Source of the DNA: Nakamurella leprariae
GTDB lineage: Bacteria; Actinomycetota; Actinomycetes; Mycobacteriales; Nakamurellaceae
DNA length: 64,000 nt
Direction of reading: 5' to 3'
NCBI RefSeq assembly: GCF_016918035.1
Contig: NZ_JAERWK010000008.1
Span: 186,001-250,000 of the forward strand
Part shown: positions 1 to 8,179 of the stretch, in pieces
How positions within the stretch are numbered: position 1 is the first letter of the stretch
Layout: every line of letters starts with the position of its first letter
Notes under the pieces: generated by a model
The model's database searches: none
What the model was told of the DNA's origin: nothing
Seen by the model: the letters and a program-made list of their open reading frames with translations, nothing else
Position numbers and translations under genes: made by a program

Positions 1-28
1 AGTCGCCACCGGTGCCCGACCCGCTCAC
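1..28 (-). CDS. Start of a gene, probably DNA-processing protein DprA (cut by window edge)
   Basis: A GTG at 28 down to 26 overlaps the yifB stop codon in a GTGA pattern and opens a frame reading VSGSGTGGD to the window edge. Nothing in nine residues identifies it. In many actinobacteria dprA follows yifB, so DprA, which loads RecA on incoming single-stranded DNA, is the expected product. The identity rests on gene order only. Confidence 0.35.
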
Positions 29-1563
29 GCCGCGTCCCCGCAGCGCAGGGCCAGCGCGGTGGCGACCTGATGCGGACCGGGTATGTCCTGTTCGGCCAGA
101 TCCGCGGCGGTCAGGGCCAGCCGCAGCACCCGGTCGTACCCGCGACCGGTGAGCCGGCCGGTGTCCACCGCCCGGTCCAGCAGGTGCTGCTCGCTCGGAC
201 CCGGCTGCCACCGGCGGCGCACCGCCGGGCCGGGGACGTCGGCATTGCGGCGCCAGGGGGTCCCGGCCCAGCGGTGGGCGGCCCGGTCCCGGGCGGCCAG
301 CACCCGCTGCCGGATGACGGCCGAGGACTCCGGGGCGTCGGCCGCCGCGGCCGCACAGCGGGCCAGGGTGGGTGCGTCCAGGGCCGGCAGGTCGATGCGG
401 ATGTCCACCCGGTCCAGCAATGGTCCGGACAACCGCCCGAGGTAGCGGCGTCGCTCTCCGGGTGGACAGGCGCAGTCGACGTCGCGGGCGGCGGCGCACG
501 GGCACGGATTGGCCGCCACCACCAGCTGGAACCGGGCCGGGAAGCGGGTGGCGCCGCCGGAGCGGGCCAGCAGCACCGCCCCCGACTCCAACGGCTGTCG
601 CAGCGCGTCGAGCGCCCGCCGGTCGAACTCGGGTGCCTCGTCGAGGAAGAGCACTCCGTGGTGGGCCAGGCTGATGCTCCCCGGCCGCACCGTGCCGGTG
701 CCGCCCCCCACCAGCGCAGCCCGGCTCGACGTGTGGTGCGGGTCCACGAACGGTGGCGCCGTGAGCAACGGGGTGTCCTCGTCCAGCATGCCGGCCACCG
801 AGTGCACCGCGGTGACCTCGAGCGCCTGCTCGGCATCCAGCGGAGGGAGCAGCCCGGGGAGCCGGCTGGCCAGCATGGTCTTGCCCGAGCCGGGCGGCCC
901 GACCATGGCCAGGTGGTGACCGCCGGCGGCGGCCAGCTCCAGCGCCGCGCGGGCCTCCGGCTGCCCCAGCACGTCGGTCATGTCCGGCCCACCGGGTGAC
1001 CCGGCCACCGCGGCGGCGTCCGCGGGCGGATCGGGCAGGACCAGCTGGGTGCCGTCGCCGCGCAGCGACTCGACCAGGTCGCGCAGCGACCGGGCGCCGC
1101 GCACCCGCAGACCGCTGAGCGCGGCCTCGGCCAGGTTCTCCACCGGCACCACCGCGTCCCGGCGGCCGGCGGCCCGCGCGGCCAACAGGCAGGGCAGCAC
1201 GCCGCGCACCGGGCGGACCGCCCCGTCCAGGCCGAGCTCACCCAGCAGCACCGGTCCGTCCACCTCGGCCGCGGGCACCACCCCGTCGGCGGCCAGCACC
1301 GCGACGGCCAGCGCGAGGTCGAACCCCGCGCCCTGCTTGCGCATACCAGCCGGGGACAGCGCCAGGGTGATCCGCCGGTCCGGCCACTTCACGCCGGAGT
1401 TCAGCACGGCGGCCCGGATCCGGTCGCGGGACTGGCTCACCGCGGCGTCCCCGAGCCCGATCACGGTGGTGCCGGGCAACCCGGCGGCCAGGTCGGCCTC
1501 GACGGCGACCAGGTGCCCGGTGACGCCGGACAACGAGGCCGCCCAGGTGCGAGCCAGCGACAT
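25..1563 (-). CDS. YifB/ComM family Mg-chelatase-like AAA+ ATPase
   Basis: This 512-residue protein has an N-terminal Lon-protease-like fold, a central AAA+ domain and a C-terminal Mg-chelatase-related domain. The Walker A motif GPPGSGKT and Walker B motif VLFLDEAPEF are clear. A Cys-rich stretch (NPCPCAAARDVDCACPP) follows, as is usual in the family. ComM relatives are hexameric helicases that promote branch migration during natural transformation; the role in actinobacteria is less clear. I chose the ATG at 1563 (MSLARTW) because it overlaps the yraN stop by one base (TGATG) and gives the usual length. An upstream in-frame start would lie inside yraN. Confidence 0.93.
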   Translation of the reverse strand: MSLARTWAASLSGVTGHLVAVEADLAAGLPGTTVIGLGDAAVSQSRDRIRAAVLNSGVKWPDRRITLALSPAGMRKQGAGFDLALAVAVLAADGVVPAAEVDGPVLLGELGLDGAVRPVRGVLPCLLAARAAGRRDAVVPVENLAEAALSGLRVRGARSLRDLVESLRGDGTQLVLPDPPADAAAVAGSPGGPDMTDVLGQPEARAALELAAAGGHHLAMVGPPGSGKTMLASRLPGLLPPLDAEQALEVTAVHSVAGMLDEDTPLLTAPPFVDPHHTSSRAALVGGGTGTVRPGSISLAHHGVLFLDEAPEFDRRALDALRQPLESGAVLLARSGGATRFPARFQLVVAANPCPCAAARDVDCACPPGERRRYLGRLSGPLLDRVDIRIDLPALDAPTLARCAAAAADAPESSAVIRQRVLAARDRAAHRWAGTPWRRNADVPGPAVRRRWQPGPSEQHLLDRAVDTGRLTGRGYDRVLRLALTAADLAEQDIPGPHQVATALALRCGDAA

Positions 1564-1922
1564 CAGAAGGCCTCGGCCAGGTGCGTGACCTCGGGCGCAC
1601 GATCGGGCCGCCACAGCACCCCGACCACGTCGAACCGCAACCGGACCCAGCCCCGCCTGTGCTCAGCCAGCCAGAGGTGAGCCAGCCGGCGCAGCCGCCG
1701 GCGCTTGCTCAGCGTGATCGCCTCGAACGGATCTCCGTAGCCGGTCCCGCTGCGCGTCTTCACCTCACAGAACACCGCCGTCCCGCGACCGTCGGTCGCG
1801 ACGATGTCCAGCTCACCCTCCCGGCACCGCCAGTTCCGGTCCAGCACCACCAGACCGAGGTCCTGCAACCGCTGCACCGCCAGCTGTTCGCCGGCTCGCC
1901 CGAGTTCGTCCTTCGCCGCCAT
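1563..1922 (-). CDS. yraN: YraN family protein (UPF0102), nuclease-fold
   Basis: This 119-residue protein shows the UPF0102 pattern: an N-terminal GRAGEQLAVQRLQDLG, then GELDIVATDG and FCEVKTRSG. The spaced acidic residues and EVK motif resemble the active site of PD-(D/E)XK nucleases and Holliday-junction resolvase folds. The cellular function is not established. It lies directly upstream of yifB with a one-base overlap, so the two are probably co-transcribed, which fits a DNA-processing context with dprA. Confidence 0.92.
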   Translation of the reverse strand: MAAKDELGRAGEQLAVQRLQDLGLVVLDRNWRCREGELDIVATDGRGTAVFCEVKTRSGTGYGDPFEAITLSKRRRLRRLAHLWLAEHRRGWVRLRFDVVGVLWRPDRAPEVTHLAEAF

Positions 1923-2024
1923 GCCGCAGAGCGTCCGGGTCCAGCGCGGGACCGCCCAGCGCCACGACCGCCGCTGTGCACAACTCGGAGCATGGGGACA
2001 ACTGAGCTCCGGGTCAGCGCCGGG

Positions 2025-3179
2025 TCAGCGCCGGACGTCGCCCAACGGACGCGACCCGGTGGGCGCGTCCGGTCGACGGTCACGCTGGACCGGCAGCTTC
2101 GGGTCGGGTCCGACCACGTGTCCGCTGCCTCGACCTGCCCAGCGGTCGAACAGCGCCCGGATGGGCGCCGGCAGCTCGAACAGCCACCGCGCGTGCAGCG
2201 CCAGCAGGCCGCGCTCCAGCACCAGGCACACCGCGCACACCAGCGCCACCCCGACCACCGGGTACAGCAGTGCCGCGACCGGCGAGGCCGGCAGGTGCAG
2301 CCCGGCGGTGGCCAGGTGCAGCACGCCGATGAGCGGCAGGTGCATCACGTAGATGGGTAGCGTGTGGCGACCGAGGCCGGCGAGCCCGCGGCCCAGCACG
2401 CCGACCGGAGCGATGAGCGCCGAGACGGTCAGACCGAACAGCACGGCGGCCGCGCTCACCAGCGGATCCAGCGCGTGCCACCAACCGTCCGGAGCCAGCA
2501 CGGACCCGGTGGCCAGCGCCGCGAACAGCGCGGTGGTGCCCACTCCTCGCACGGTGTCAGCCCGGGCCACCACGGCCTCGACGATCCGCCGCCCGTGGAG
2601 CCCGGCGAGGAACCAGAACAGGTACTGCACGACATCGGTGGTGCTGCCCGAAGTGGGCAGCAGCCCGACCGCGGCGACGACGGTCAGCGCCAGCGCTCCG
2701 CCGAGCTGGACCGCGATCGGCAGTCGCCGGGCCGCCCGGGCCACCACGAAGTAGACCGCCAGCGCGTACAGGTACCAGACGTTCGGCGGCTGCAGGACCA
2801 ACTGCCGGACCAATTGGCGCGCGTTCTCGACGTGGCTGGTGTCGAAGTCGGGCATCGCCCAGAACACCGGCACCTGGATGACCACCCACAGCGCGAAGAT
2901 CCAGAAGAACTTCGCGCTCCGATCACGGAGCAGCACCGGCCAGGAACGGCTGACCGCGCGGGCGGCGAACAACCCGGAGATCAGGAAGAACAACGGCATC
3001 CGCAGTGGGACGAGCGCCTGGGTGATGGTGTCCCAGACGGTGCCCGGCCATTCGGCCACGTGCTGCCAGTCCTGCTGCAGCAGGTCCTTCTGGATCAGGT
3101 GCCACAGCACGACCAGCAGGATGCAGATGCCTTTCGCGGCGTCGGCCCAGGCCGCTCGCGGCCGATCAAGAAATGCCAC
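2025..3179 (-). CDS. Acyltransferase 3 family integral membrane protein
   Basis: The 384-residue protein is mostly hydrophobic, with about ten predicted membrane helices. The N-terminus (DAAKGICILLVVLWHL) matches the acyltransferase-3 family, where a His in the first helix (here H27) is thought to be catalytic. Relatives transfer acetyl or succinyl groups to glycans or lipids in the envelope. The target cannot be inferred. It sits between yraN and the DUF2469 block, where M. tuberculosis carries unrelated genes, so it looks like a lineage-specific insertion. The C-terminal 40 residues are polar and probably cytoplasmic. Confidence 0.82.
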   Translation of the reverse strand: MAFLDRPRAAWADAAKGICILLVVLWHLIQKDLLQQDWQHVAEWPGTVWDTITQALVPLRMPLFFLISGLFAARAVSRSWPVLLRDRSAKFFWIFALWVVIQVPVFWAMPDFDTSHVENARQLVRQLVLQPPNVWYLYALAVYFVVARAARRLPIAVQLGGALALTVVAAVGLLPTSGSTTDVVQYLFWFLAGLHGRRIVEAVVARADTVRGVGTTALFAALATGSVLAPDGWWHALDPLVSAAAVLFGLTVSALIAPVGVLGRGLAGLGRHTLPIYVMHLPLIGVLHLATAGLHLPASPVAALLYPVVGVALVCAVCLVLERGLLALHARWLFELPAPIRALFDRWAGRGSGHVVGPDPKLPVQRDRRPDAPTGSRPLGDVRR

Positions 3180-3372
3180 ATCAACTCCCCGTGTTCACCC
3201 GAGAAGCTACCTGGGTGTACACGTTCGGGTACGGAGAGTTGTTATTGCTCACATTCGAGCGAAGCAGTTCGCGGCGTTCTCGGTCGTTCGTCCCGGATGT
3301 CCGATCCGAAGAGGACAGGACATTCCTCCTGGATGGCATCGGAACGGACGCCGATCGCCGCCGGATGAATTC

Positions 3373-3387
3373 CCGGACGACGTCCGG
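3373..3387 (-). terminator. Candidate hairpin downstream of the DUF2469 gene
   Basis: CCGGAC and GTCCGG form a 6-bp stem with a 3-base loop, and the flanking GAAT/ATTC bases extend it imperfectly. It lies 28 bp past the DUF2469 stop in a 235-bp gap (3180-3414) whose GC content is visibly lower than its surroundings. There is no U tract. The rest of this gap probably holds the acyltransferase promoter. Confidence 0.3.
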
Positions 3388-3414
3388 AGATTCCGACGGC
3401 GGGAGATCACCGGA

Positions 3415-3735
3415 TCATTGGAACGGACCTTCGTCGGGCAACCGCAGTTCGGGTTTGTCGAGTTCCTCGACGTTCACGTCCTTGAACGTCACCACCCGCA
3501 CGTTCTTCACGAAACGGGCTGGCCGGTACATGTCCCACACCCAGGCGTCCGACATGCGCACCTCGAAGTACATGTCGCCCTCGGGGTTGCGGACCTGCAC
3601 GTCCACCGCGTTGCAGAGGTAGAACCGCCGTTCGGTCTCCACCACGTAGGCGAACTGACCGACGATGTCGCGGTACTCGCGGTAGAGCTGCAGCTCCATC
3701 TCCGTCTCGTACTGCTCGAGATCCTCCGCGCTCAC
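3415..3735 (-). CDS. DUF2469 family protein, conserved in actinobacteria
   Basis: This protein of about 106 residues matches the actinobacterial DUF2469 family (Rv2901c type): SAEDLEQYETEMELQLYREY near the start, then VVETERRFYLCN and DAWVWDMYRPARFVK. The family is short, highly conserved and of unknown function. The GTG at 3735 gives the family-typical N-terminus and overlaps the rnhB stop as GTGA; another GTG at 3744 would add three residues. It is the last gene of the lepB-rnhB run, so transcription with those genes is likely. Confidence 0.92.
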   Translation of the reverse strand: MSAEDLEQYETEMELQLYREYRDIVGQFAYVVETERRFYLCNAVDVQVRNPEGDMYFEVRMSDAWVWDMYRPARFVKNVRVVTFKDVNVEELDKPELRLPDEGPFQ

Positions 3736-4565
3736 GACGCCCACTCCTGGCTGGTTCCGGTCCCGACGATGTCGTCCTCATCCTGCACCCCGAACGCGAC
3801 GGCCGGAGACACCTGGTCCACCGGGAGTCGCCAACTGCGCCGGTGCACCTCACTGGGCCCGTGCCGACGCAGCGCCGCCACGTGCTCGGGCGTGCCGTAC
3901 CCCTTGTTCTCCGCGAAGCCGTACCGCGGATGCAGGGGGTCGAGGTCGACGAGCATGGCGTCCCGCTCGGTCTTGGCCAGCACGCTGGCTCCGGCCACCC
4001 CGGCGCAGGTCATGTCGGCTTTGATCCGCACGTGCACCGGCAGCTCCCCGACCGACGGTGTCGTCCCGGGCGGCTGGGGGTACTCCGGCCCGAAGCCCAC
4101 CAGCGTGGGCGGTTCGGTCAGGTAGTCGAAATTGCCGTCCAGCAGCACGGCGTCGACCGGGCCGGCCAGACCGGCCAGGGCCCGCCGGGCAGCGGCCCGC
4201 AGCGCGGGGATGATGCCCCAGGCGTCGATCTCGGCCGCGCTGGCATGACCGACGGCGTACTCCCCGGCCCACCGGCGCACCGGAGCGACCAGCGCCTGGC
4301 GGGCCGGCGGGGGCAGCAGCTTCGAGTCCTTCAGCCCGGGTGGGACCCGGCCGATGGCCGCGGTGACCACGACGACCCCCACGGACACCGGCCCGGCCAG
4401 GGCGCCGCGGCCCACCTCGTCCATGGCCGCGAGCCGCAGCGCACCGTCCCGCAGCAACGACTTCTCCACCCGCAGATCGGGCCGCACCGTCCGCGGGACA
4501 GGGGCGGCGCGCCGGGCGGCGCCGGCGCGGGGACGGACGGGTCGCGCTGCAGCCGCAGGCGGCAT
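3732..4565 (-). CDS. rnhB: Ribonuclease HII
   Basis: RNase HII cuts the RNA strand of RNA-DNA hybrids and starts removal of single ribonucleotides from DNA. The 277-residue product carries the signature MDEVGRGALAGPV, with catalytic D49 and E50, then VLLDGNFDYL and a later IKADMTCAGVAGASVLAKTERD stretch that holds the remaining catalytic residues. A 45-residue Ala/Arg/Pro-rich N-terminus precedes the core, and the true start could be slightly downstream. It begins 3 bp after lepB ends and overlaps the DUF2469 start, so these are co-transcribed. Confidence 0.95.
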   Translation of the reverse strand: MPPAAAARPVRPRAGAARRAAPVPRTVRPDLRVEKSLLRDGALRLAAMDEVGRGALAGPVSVGVVVVTAAIGRVPPGLKDSKLLPPPARQALVAPVRRWAGEYAVGHASAAEIDAWGIIPALRAAARRALAGLAGPVDAVLLDGNFDYLTEPPTLVGFGPEYPQPPGTTPSVGELPVHVRIKADMTCAGVAGASVLAKTERDAMLVDLDPLHPRYGFAENKGYGTPEHVAALRRHGPSEVHRRSWRLPVDQVSPAVAFGVQDEDDIVGTGTSQEWAS

Positions 4566-4568
4566 CGA

Positions 4569-5420
4569 TCAGCCTCCGGGGTCGATGTCGGGATCCCCGA
4601 TCGTCCCCCAGCGGGACGGCGGGAGCACGATGAACACGGCCTTGCCGATGACGTTGTCGATCGGGACCGGGCCCTGGCAGCGGGCACCGCTGCTGGCCGG
4701 CAGGCCCTGGCACTGGTAGCTGGAGTCGGCCGAGTCCGACCGGTGGTCGCCCATCACCCACAACTGCCCGTCGGGGACGGTCACCGGCCCGAAGCAGCGC
4801 TGCGACATCGGGCTGGTGTTGCAGTCGAGCTGGCCGGCCTGGAACGGCAGCGGCTGGTAGATGTACGGCTCACTCAGCGGACGGCCGTCCACCGTGACGT
4901 TGCCGCCCTCGTCGCAGCAGCCGACCGTCTGGCCACCCACCGCGATGACCCGCTTGACGTAGTCCTTCTCGTCCGGCGGCGCGATGCCGACCACCGACCC
5001 GACCGCAGCGAGCGCCGACGAGAACCAGTTCGACGGCCGGCTGACCCGCGTCTCCGGCACCCAGGACTCCGGGCCCTTGAAGACCACCACGTCACCGGGC
5101 CGCGGATCCCGGAAGTCGTAGACCAGCTTGTTGGCCAGGATCCGGTCACCACCGTCGGCCGCACCGTGCAGCGTCTGCTCCATGGAGCCGGACGGCACGT
5201 AGTAGACCTTGGCCACGAACGTCTGGATCAGGAACGTCAGCACGAACGCCACCACGATCAGGATCGGCAGCTCGATCCAGAACGGTCGTTGCTTGCGGGC
5301 CCGGCGCGTGCGCCGGGACGGCGAGGCCCCCGCCGCGCTCTCACCGGTCGCACCGGCGTCCGGGTCGTTCCCAGGTGGTCCGCCGGTGGGATCCCCGGCC
5401 GCAGATCGGTCCTCGCTCAT
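4569..5420 (-). CDS. lepB: Type I signal peptidase
   Basis: Signal peptidase I removes signal peptides from exported proteins at the outer face of the cytoplasmic membrane. The 283-residue product has a polar Pro/Gly-rich cytoplasmic N-terminus, one membrane segment at about residues 48-70, the catalytic serine S79 in VPSGSMEQTL, and the general-base lysine K156 in DYVKRVIAVGG. A late GDHRSDSADS box matches the conserved box E. The ATG at 5420 (MSEDRS) is chosen because the frame upstream of it, through the rplS-lepB gap and into rplS, has no family character. RNase HII follows immediately. Confidence 0.95.
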   Translation of the reverse strand: MSEDRSAAGDPTGGPPGNDPDAGATGESAAGASPSRRTRRARKQRPFWIELPILIVVAFVLTFLIQTFVAKVYYVPSGSMEQTLHGAADGGDRILANKLVYDFRDPRPGDVVVFKGPESWVPETRVSRPSNWFSSALAAVGSVVGIAPPDEKDYVKRVIAVGGQTVGCCDEGGNVTVDGRPLSEPYIYQPLPFQAGQLDCNTSPMSQRCFGPVTVPDGQLWVMGDHRSDSADSSYQCQGLPASSGARCQGPVPIDNVIGKAVFIVLPPSRWGTIGDPDIDPGG

Positions 5421-5433
5421 CGGGAGAAGCGTA

Positions 5434-5492
5434 CGGGCCGGCGATGTACGCCCGGGGTGAGACCACCAGCTGGCGCGTCCATCGCCGGCCCG
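5434..5492 (-). terminator. Large inverted repeat between rplS and lepB
   Basis: CGGGCCGGCGATG (5434-5446) is perfectly repeated in inverse at 5480-5492, giving a 13-bp GC-rich stem around a 33-base loop that contains the palindrome CCAGCTGG. It lies 28 bp beyond the rplS stop and 14 bp before the lepB start. It could terminate or attenuate rplS transcription, or structure the lepB leader. No U run follows, as is common in actinobacteria. Confidence 0.5.
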
Positions 5493-5520
5493 TCGGTCAC
5501 GCCGGTCCGGTCCGCTCGGC

Positions 5521-5877
5521 TCAGTGGCCGACGGGGGTGCGCTTCTCCTTGATCTTGGCCTTCTTGCCGCGCAGCTCGCGCAGGTAGTACAGCTTCGCCC
5601 GGCGGACATCGCCGTGGGTGACCACCTCGATGCGCTCGATGTTGGGGGTGTGCACTGGGAAGGTGCGCTCCACGCCGACGCCGAAGCTGATCTTCCGGAC
5701 GGTGAAGGTCTCGCGGATGCCACCGCCCTGCCGGCGCAGCACGTGCCCGGCGAAGACCTGGATCCGGGACCGGTTGCCCTCGATGACCTTGACGTGCACG
5801 CGCACCGAGTCGCCGGGGCGGAAGTCCGGAATGTCGTCCCGCAACGAGGCGGCGTCCAGGGCGTCCAGGGTGTTCAT
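5521..5877 (-). CDS. rplS: 50S ribosomal protein L19
   Basis: L19 sits at the 30S-50S interface of the ribosome. The 118-residue product reads [25 protein letters not shown] at its N-terminus, with [24 protein letters not shown] in the middle and [15 protein letters not shown] near the end, all typical of L19 in sequence and length. The 154-bp gap to trmD upstream suggests it also has its own promoter. LepB lies downstream beyond a strong inverted repeat. Confidence 0.98.
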   Translation of the reverse strand: MNTLDALDAASLRDDIPDFRPGDSVRVHVKVIEGNRSRIQVFAGHVLRRQGGGIRETFTVRKISFGVGVERTFPVHTPNIERIEVVTHGDVRRAKLYYLRELRGKKAKIKEKRTPVGH

Positions 5878-6001
5878 GATCGCAGGTCCTCAGGTGTCGT
5901 GGTCGGATGTCGGCCCGCCGGCTCCGGGTGAGCGGAACCCGGGGCCGCAGCACCGGCCGGGAACGGCCGGAGCGCAGGCGCCAGCGCGGGCAACCGTTCC
6001 A

Positions 6002-6007
6002 TTCTGC
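6002..6007 (-). promoter_or_regulatory. Candidate -10 element of an rplS promoter
   Basis: On the minus strand the gap between trmD and rplS contains CAGAAT, a fair -10 hexamer, 25 bp after the trmD stop. The -35 region is poor. Two short inverted repeats, CCGTTC/GAACGG at 5994-6015 and CCGGCC/GGCCGG at 5953-5970, lie nearby and could structure the leader. The remaining sequence of the gap shows nothing recognisable. Confidence 0.3.
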
Positions 6008-6031
6008 CAGAACGGACCGCGCGCGGGGAAA

Positions 6032-6829
6032 TCAGGACTGCCGGCGGCACCACCGCTGCTCGTCCAGCACCGCCCGGTCGGCGGCGTCCAGCTCGGTCGG
6101 GTCGAGCTGCTCGATGAGTTCCGGCCGTCGCTGCGCGGTGCGGCGCAGCGACTCGTCCCGTCGCCACCGGGCCACGGCCGCGTGGTGCCCGGAGAGCAGC
6201 ACCGGCGGCACGGTGTGGCCCCGGTAGTCCGGGGGCCGGGTGTACTGCGGGTGTTCGACCAGGCCGACCGAGGCGGTGCCGAACGAGTCGGTGGCGGCCG
6301 ACTCGGGATTGCCCAGCACCCCGGGCAGCAGCCGGGCGACGGCCTCGACCACGACCAGCGCGGCGACCTCCCCGCCGGCCAGCACGTAGTCACCGATGGA
6401 CAGCTCCCGGACGGTCATCCGGGTGGCCGCCTCGTCGACGAACCGCTGGTCGATGCCCTCGTACCGGCCGCAGGCCAGCACCAGCCGGTCGGCGTGGGCC
6501 AGCTCGGAGGCGACCGCCTGGGTGAACGGCACGCCTGCCGGCGTCGGGACCACCAGCACGGTGCGGGTCAGGTCCTGCCCGCCCAGCACGTCGTCCAGCG
6601 CCCGACCCCACACGTCGGGACGCATCACCATCCCGGCGCCACCGCCGTACGGGGTGTCGTCGACGGTGCGGTGCCGGTCGGTGGCCCAGTCCCGCAGGTC
6701 GTGCACCCGCAACGCGATGACGCCGTCGGCGACGGCCTTGCCGACCAGCGACAACCCCAGTGGAGCCAGGTAGTCCGGGAAGATGCTCAGCACGTCGATG
6801 CTGATCCTGGGGCCGCCGGGACCGGTCAC
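6032..6829 (-). CDS. trmD: tRNA (guanine-N1)-methyltransferase
   Basis: TrmD methylates G37 next to the anticodon using S-adenosylmethionine, which prevents +1 frameshifting. The 265-residue protein starts at a GTG that overlaps the rimM stop as GTGA. It shows IDVLSIFPDYL at the N-terminus, DDTPYGGGAGMVM, the SPOUT knot region SIGDYVLAGGEVAALVVVEAVARLLPGVLGN, and the C-terminal PELIEQLD stretch. Length and motifs are normal. It belongs to the rpsP-khpA-rimM-trmD operon. Confidence 0.97.
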   Translation of the reverse strand: MTGPGGPRISIDVLSIFPDYLAPLGLSLVGKAVADGVIALRVHDLRDWATDRHRTVDDTPYGGGAGMVMRPDVWGRALDDVLGGQDLTRTVLVVPTPAGVPFTQAVASELAHADRLVLACGRYEGIDQRFVDEAATRMTVRELSIGDYVLAGGEVAALVVVEAVARLLPGVLGNPESAATDSFGTASVGLVEHPQYTRPPDYRGHTVPPVLLSGHHAAVARWRRDESLRRTAQRRPELIEQLDPTELDAADRAVLDEQRWCRRQS

Positions 6830-7335
6830 GCGAACATGCCCTCGGGCGGGTCCACCACCAGGAACCCGCCGTCCAGGTCGACGGTCGGCACCAACGCGGT
6901 CACGAACGGCACCAGCTCGGCGTCGGCTCCCTCGGGCCTGGCCACCTGCAGCACCGGCGACGCGGGCAGGTGCAGCACGTCCTCGACGACGCCGAGCTCC
7001 CGGCCGGCGGTGTCCCGGACGTGCAGCCCGACCAGCTGGTGGTCGTAGTACTCGTCCGCGTCCTGCGGCCGGGTCAGCGCGTCAGTGTCGACCAGCAGCG
7101 CCGTCCCGCGCAGCCCCTCGGCCGCGGTGCGGTCGTCCACGCCCTCGAAGGTGACCACGGCGACCGGCGGATCGAACCGCACCGCGCGGACGGTCAGCGG
7201 ACCGGTCGCGACCGGATCGGTGACCAGTACCGATCCGACCGCGAAACGGTCCTGCGGGTCGTCGGTGGTCACCTGGACCACGACGCCGCCGCGGATGCCG
7301 TGCGCACGACCGATCCGGCCCACCTGCACCAGCAC
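6826..7335 (-). CDS. rimM: Ribosome maturation factor RimM
   Basis: RimM binds ribosomal protein S19 and helps mature the 30S head domain. From the GTG at 7335 the product has 169 residues: an N-terminal barrel starting VLVQVGRIGRAHGIRGGV, then the PRC-barrel region (DADEYYDHQLVGLHV) and a C-terminal FVTALVPTVDLDGGFLVVDPPEG. An open frame extends upstream into khpA but lacks family sequence, so the GTG 16 bp after the khpA stop is preferred. Its stop overlaps the trmD start. Confidence 0.95.
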   Translation of the reverse strand: MLVQVGRIGRAHGIRGGVVVQVTTDDPQDRFAVGSVLVTDPVATGPLTVRAVRFDPPVAVVTFEGVDDRTAAEGLRGTALLVDTDALTRPQDADEYYDHQLVGLHVRDTAGRELGVVEDVLHLPASPVLQVARPEGADAELVPFVTALVPTVDLDGGFLVVDPPEGMFA

Positions 7336-7351
7336 GTCGGCTCCGGACCGC

Positions 7352-7603
7352 TCAGCGGTCGGTGTCGACGACGTCGACCCGGATGCCGCGGCCTCCGACC
7401 GCGGACACCACGGTGCGCAGCGCGGTGGCCGTCCGGCCGCCACGGCCGATGACCTTGCCCAGATCGTCCGGGTGCACGCGCACCTGCAGGGTGCGGCCCC
7501 GGCGACCGGTGGTCATCTCGACACTGACGTCCTCGTCGTGCTCGACGATGCCCCGGACCAGGTGGTCCAGGGCTTCCTCCAGGACCGACACCCCGGCGCT
7601 CAC
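7352..7603 (-). CDS. khpA: KH-domain RNA-binding protein KhpA
   Basis: This 83-residue protein is a single KH domain with the RNA-contacting GXXG loop GRGG at residues 53-56 ([17 protein letters not shown]). KhpA proteins bind RNA, often with KhpB, and influence division and RNA stability. The gene starts at a GTG overlapping the rpsP stop as GTGA, and the rpsP-khpA-rimM-trmD order is standard in Gram-positive bacteria. Length and sequence are normal. Confidence 0.96.
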   Translation of the reverse strand: MSAGVSVLEEALDHLVRGIVEHDEDVSVEMTTGRRGRTLQVRVHPDDLGKVIGRGGRTATALRTVVSAVGGRGIRVDVVDTDR

Positions 7604-8049
7604 TCCGCCGAGTCGGCCGTCGGAGCGGCCTCGTTGGCAGCCTCGTCAGCGGCCGGCTTGGCGGCGCGCTTGCGCGGCGTGGTGGCGGCGCCACCTTCGT
7701 CCTCGGTGCCGATGGCGGCCATGGCCGCCTCGTAGCGAGCCTTCTTGTCGACCTTCTCCGGCTGCGGCTTGAGGGTGCCCTCGGCGCCCGGCAGACCCTT
7801 GAACTTCTGCCAGTCGCCGGTCACCTTCAGCAGCGAGAGGACCGACTCGGTCGGCTGCGCGCCGACACCCAGCCAGTACTGCGCGCGCTCGGAGTCGATC
7901 TCGATGACGCTCGGCTCGGCCTTCGGGTGGTACTTGCCGATGGCCTCGATGGCCCGGCCGCTGCGGCGGGTGCGCGAGTCGGCGACGACGACGCGGTAGA
8001 ACGGCTCGCGGATCTTGCCGAGCCGGGCAAGCTTGATCTTGACAGCCAC
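7600..8049 (-). CDS. rpsP: 30S ribosomal protein S16
   Basis: S16 is needed for assembly of the 30S body. The product from the GTG at 8049 ([20 protein letters not shown]) has 149 residues. The first 100 or so are the conserved S16 core, including [16 protein letters not shown]. An Ala/Glu-rich tail of about 45 residues ([19 protein letters not shown]) follows, as is common in actinobacteria. The gene heads the rpsP-khpA-rimM-trmD operon. Confidence 0.97.
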   Translation of the reverse strand: MAVKIKLARLGKIREPFYRVVVADSRTRRSGRAIEAIGKYHPKAEPSVIEIDSERAQYWLGVGAQPTESVLSLLKVTGDWQKFKGLPGAEGTLKPQPEKVDKKARYEAAMAAIGTEDEGGAATTPRKRAAKPAADEAANEAAPTADSAE

Positions 8050-8173
8050 GGTGGTGGAGTACTCCTCGAACAGATGTGGTGGGACGCGATCGCGGCCGGG
8101 TGGGGGCTCGGTGCGAACACGCCGATGGCGGCCTCGCTCGGTGAGAGGGTCCGGGCGGCGGCCGTGCCCGACC

Positions 8174-8179
8174 ATGCTA
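8174..8179 (-). promoter_or_regulatory. Candidate -10 element of the rpsP promoter
   Basis: TAGCAT on the minus strand lies 125 bp upstream of the rpsP start and touches the stop codon of the amidohydrolase gene. It fits the actinobacterial TANNNT -10 consensus. No convincing -35 is visible. The 127-bp gap at 8050-8176 would then be the rpsP leader. Confidence 0.3.
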
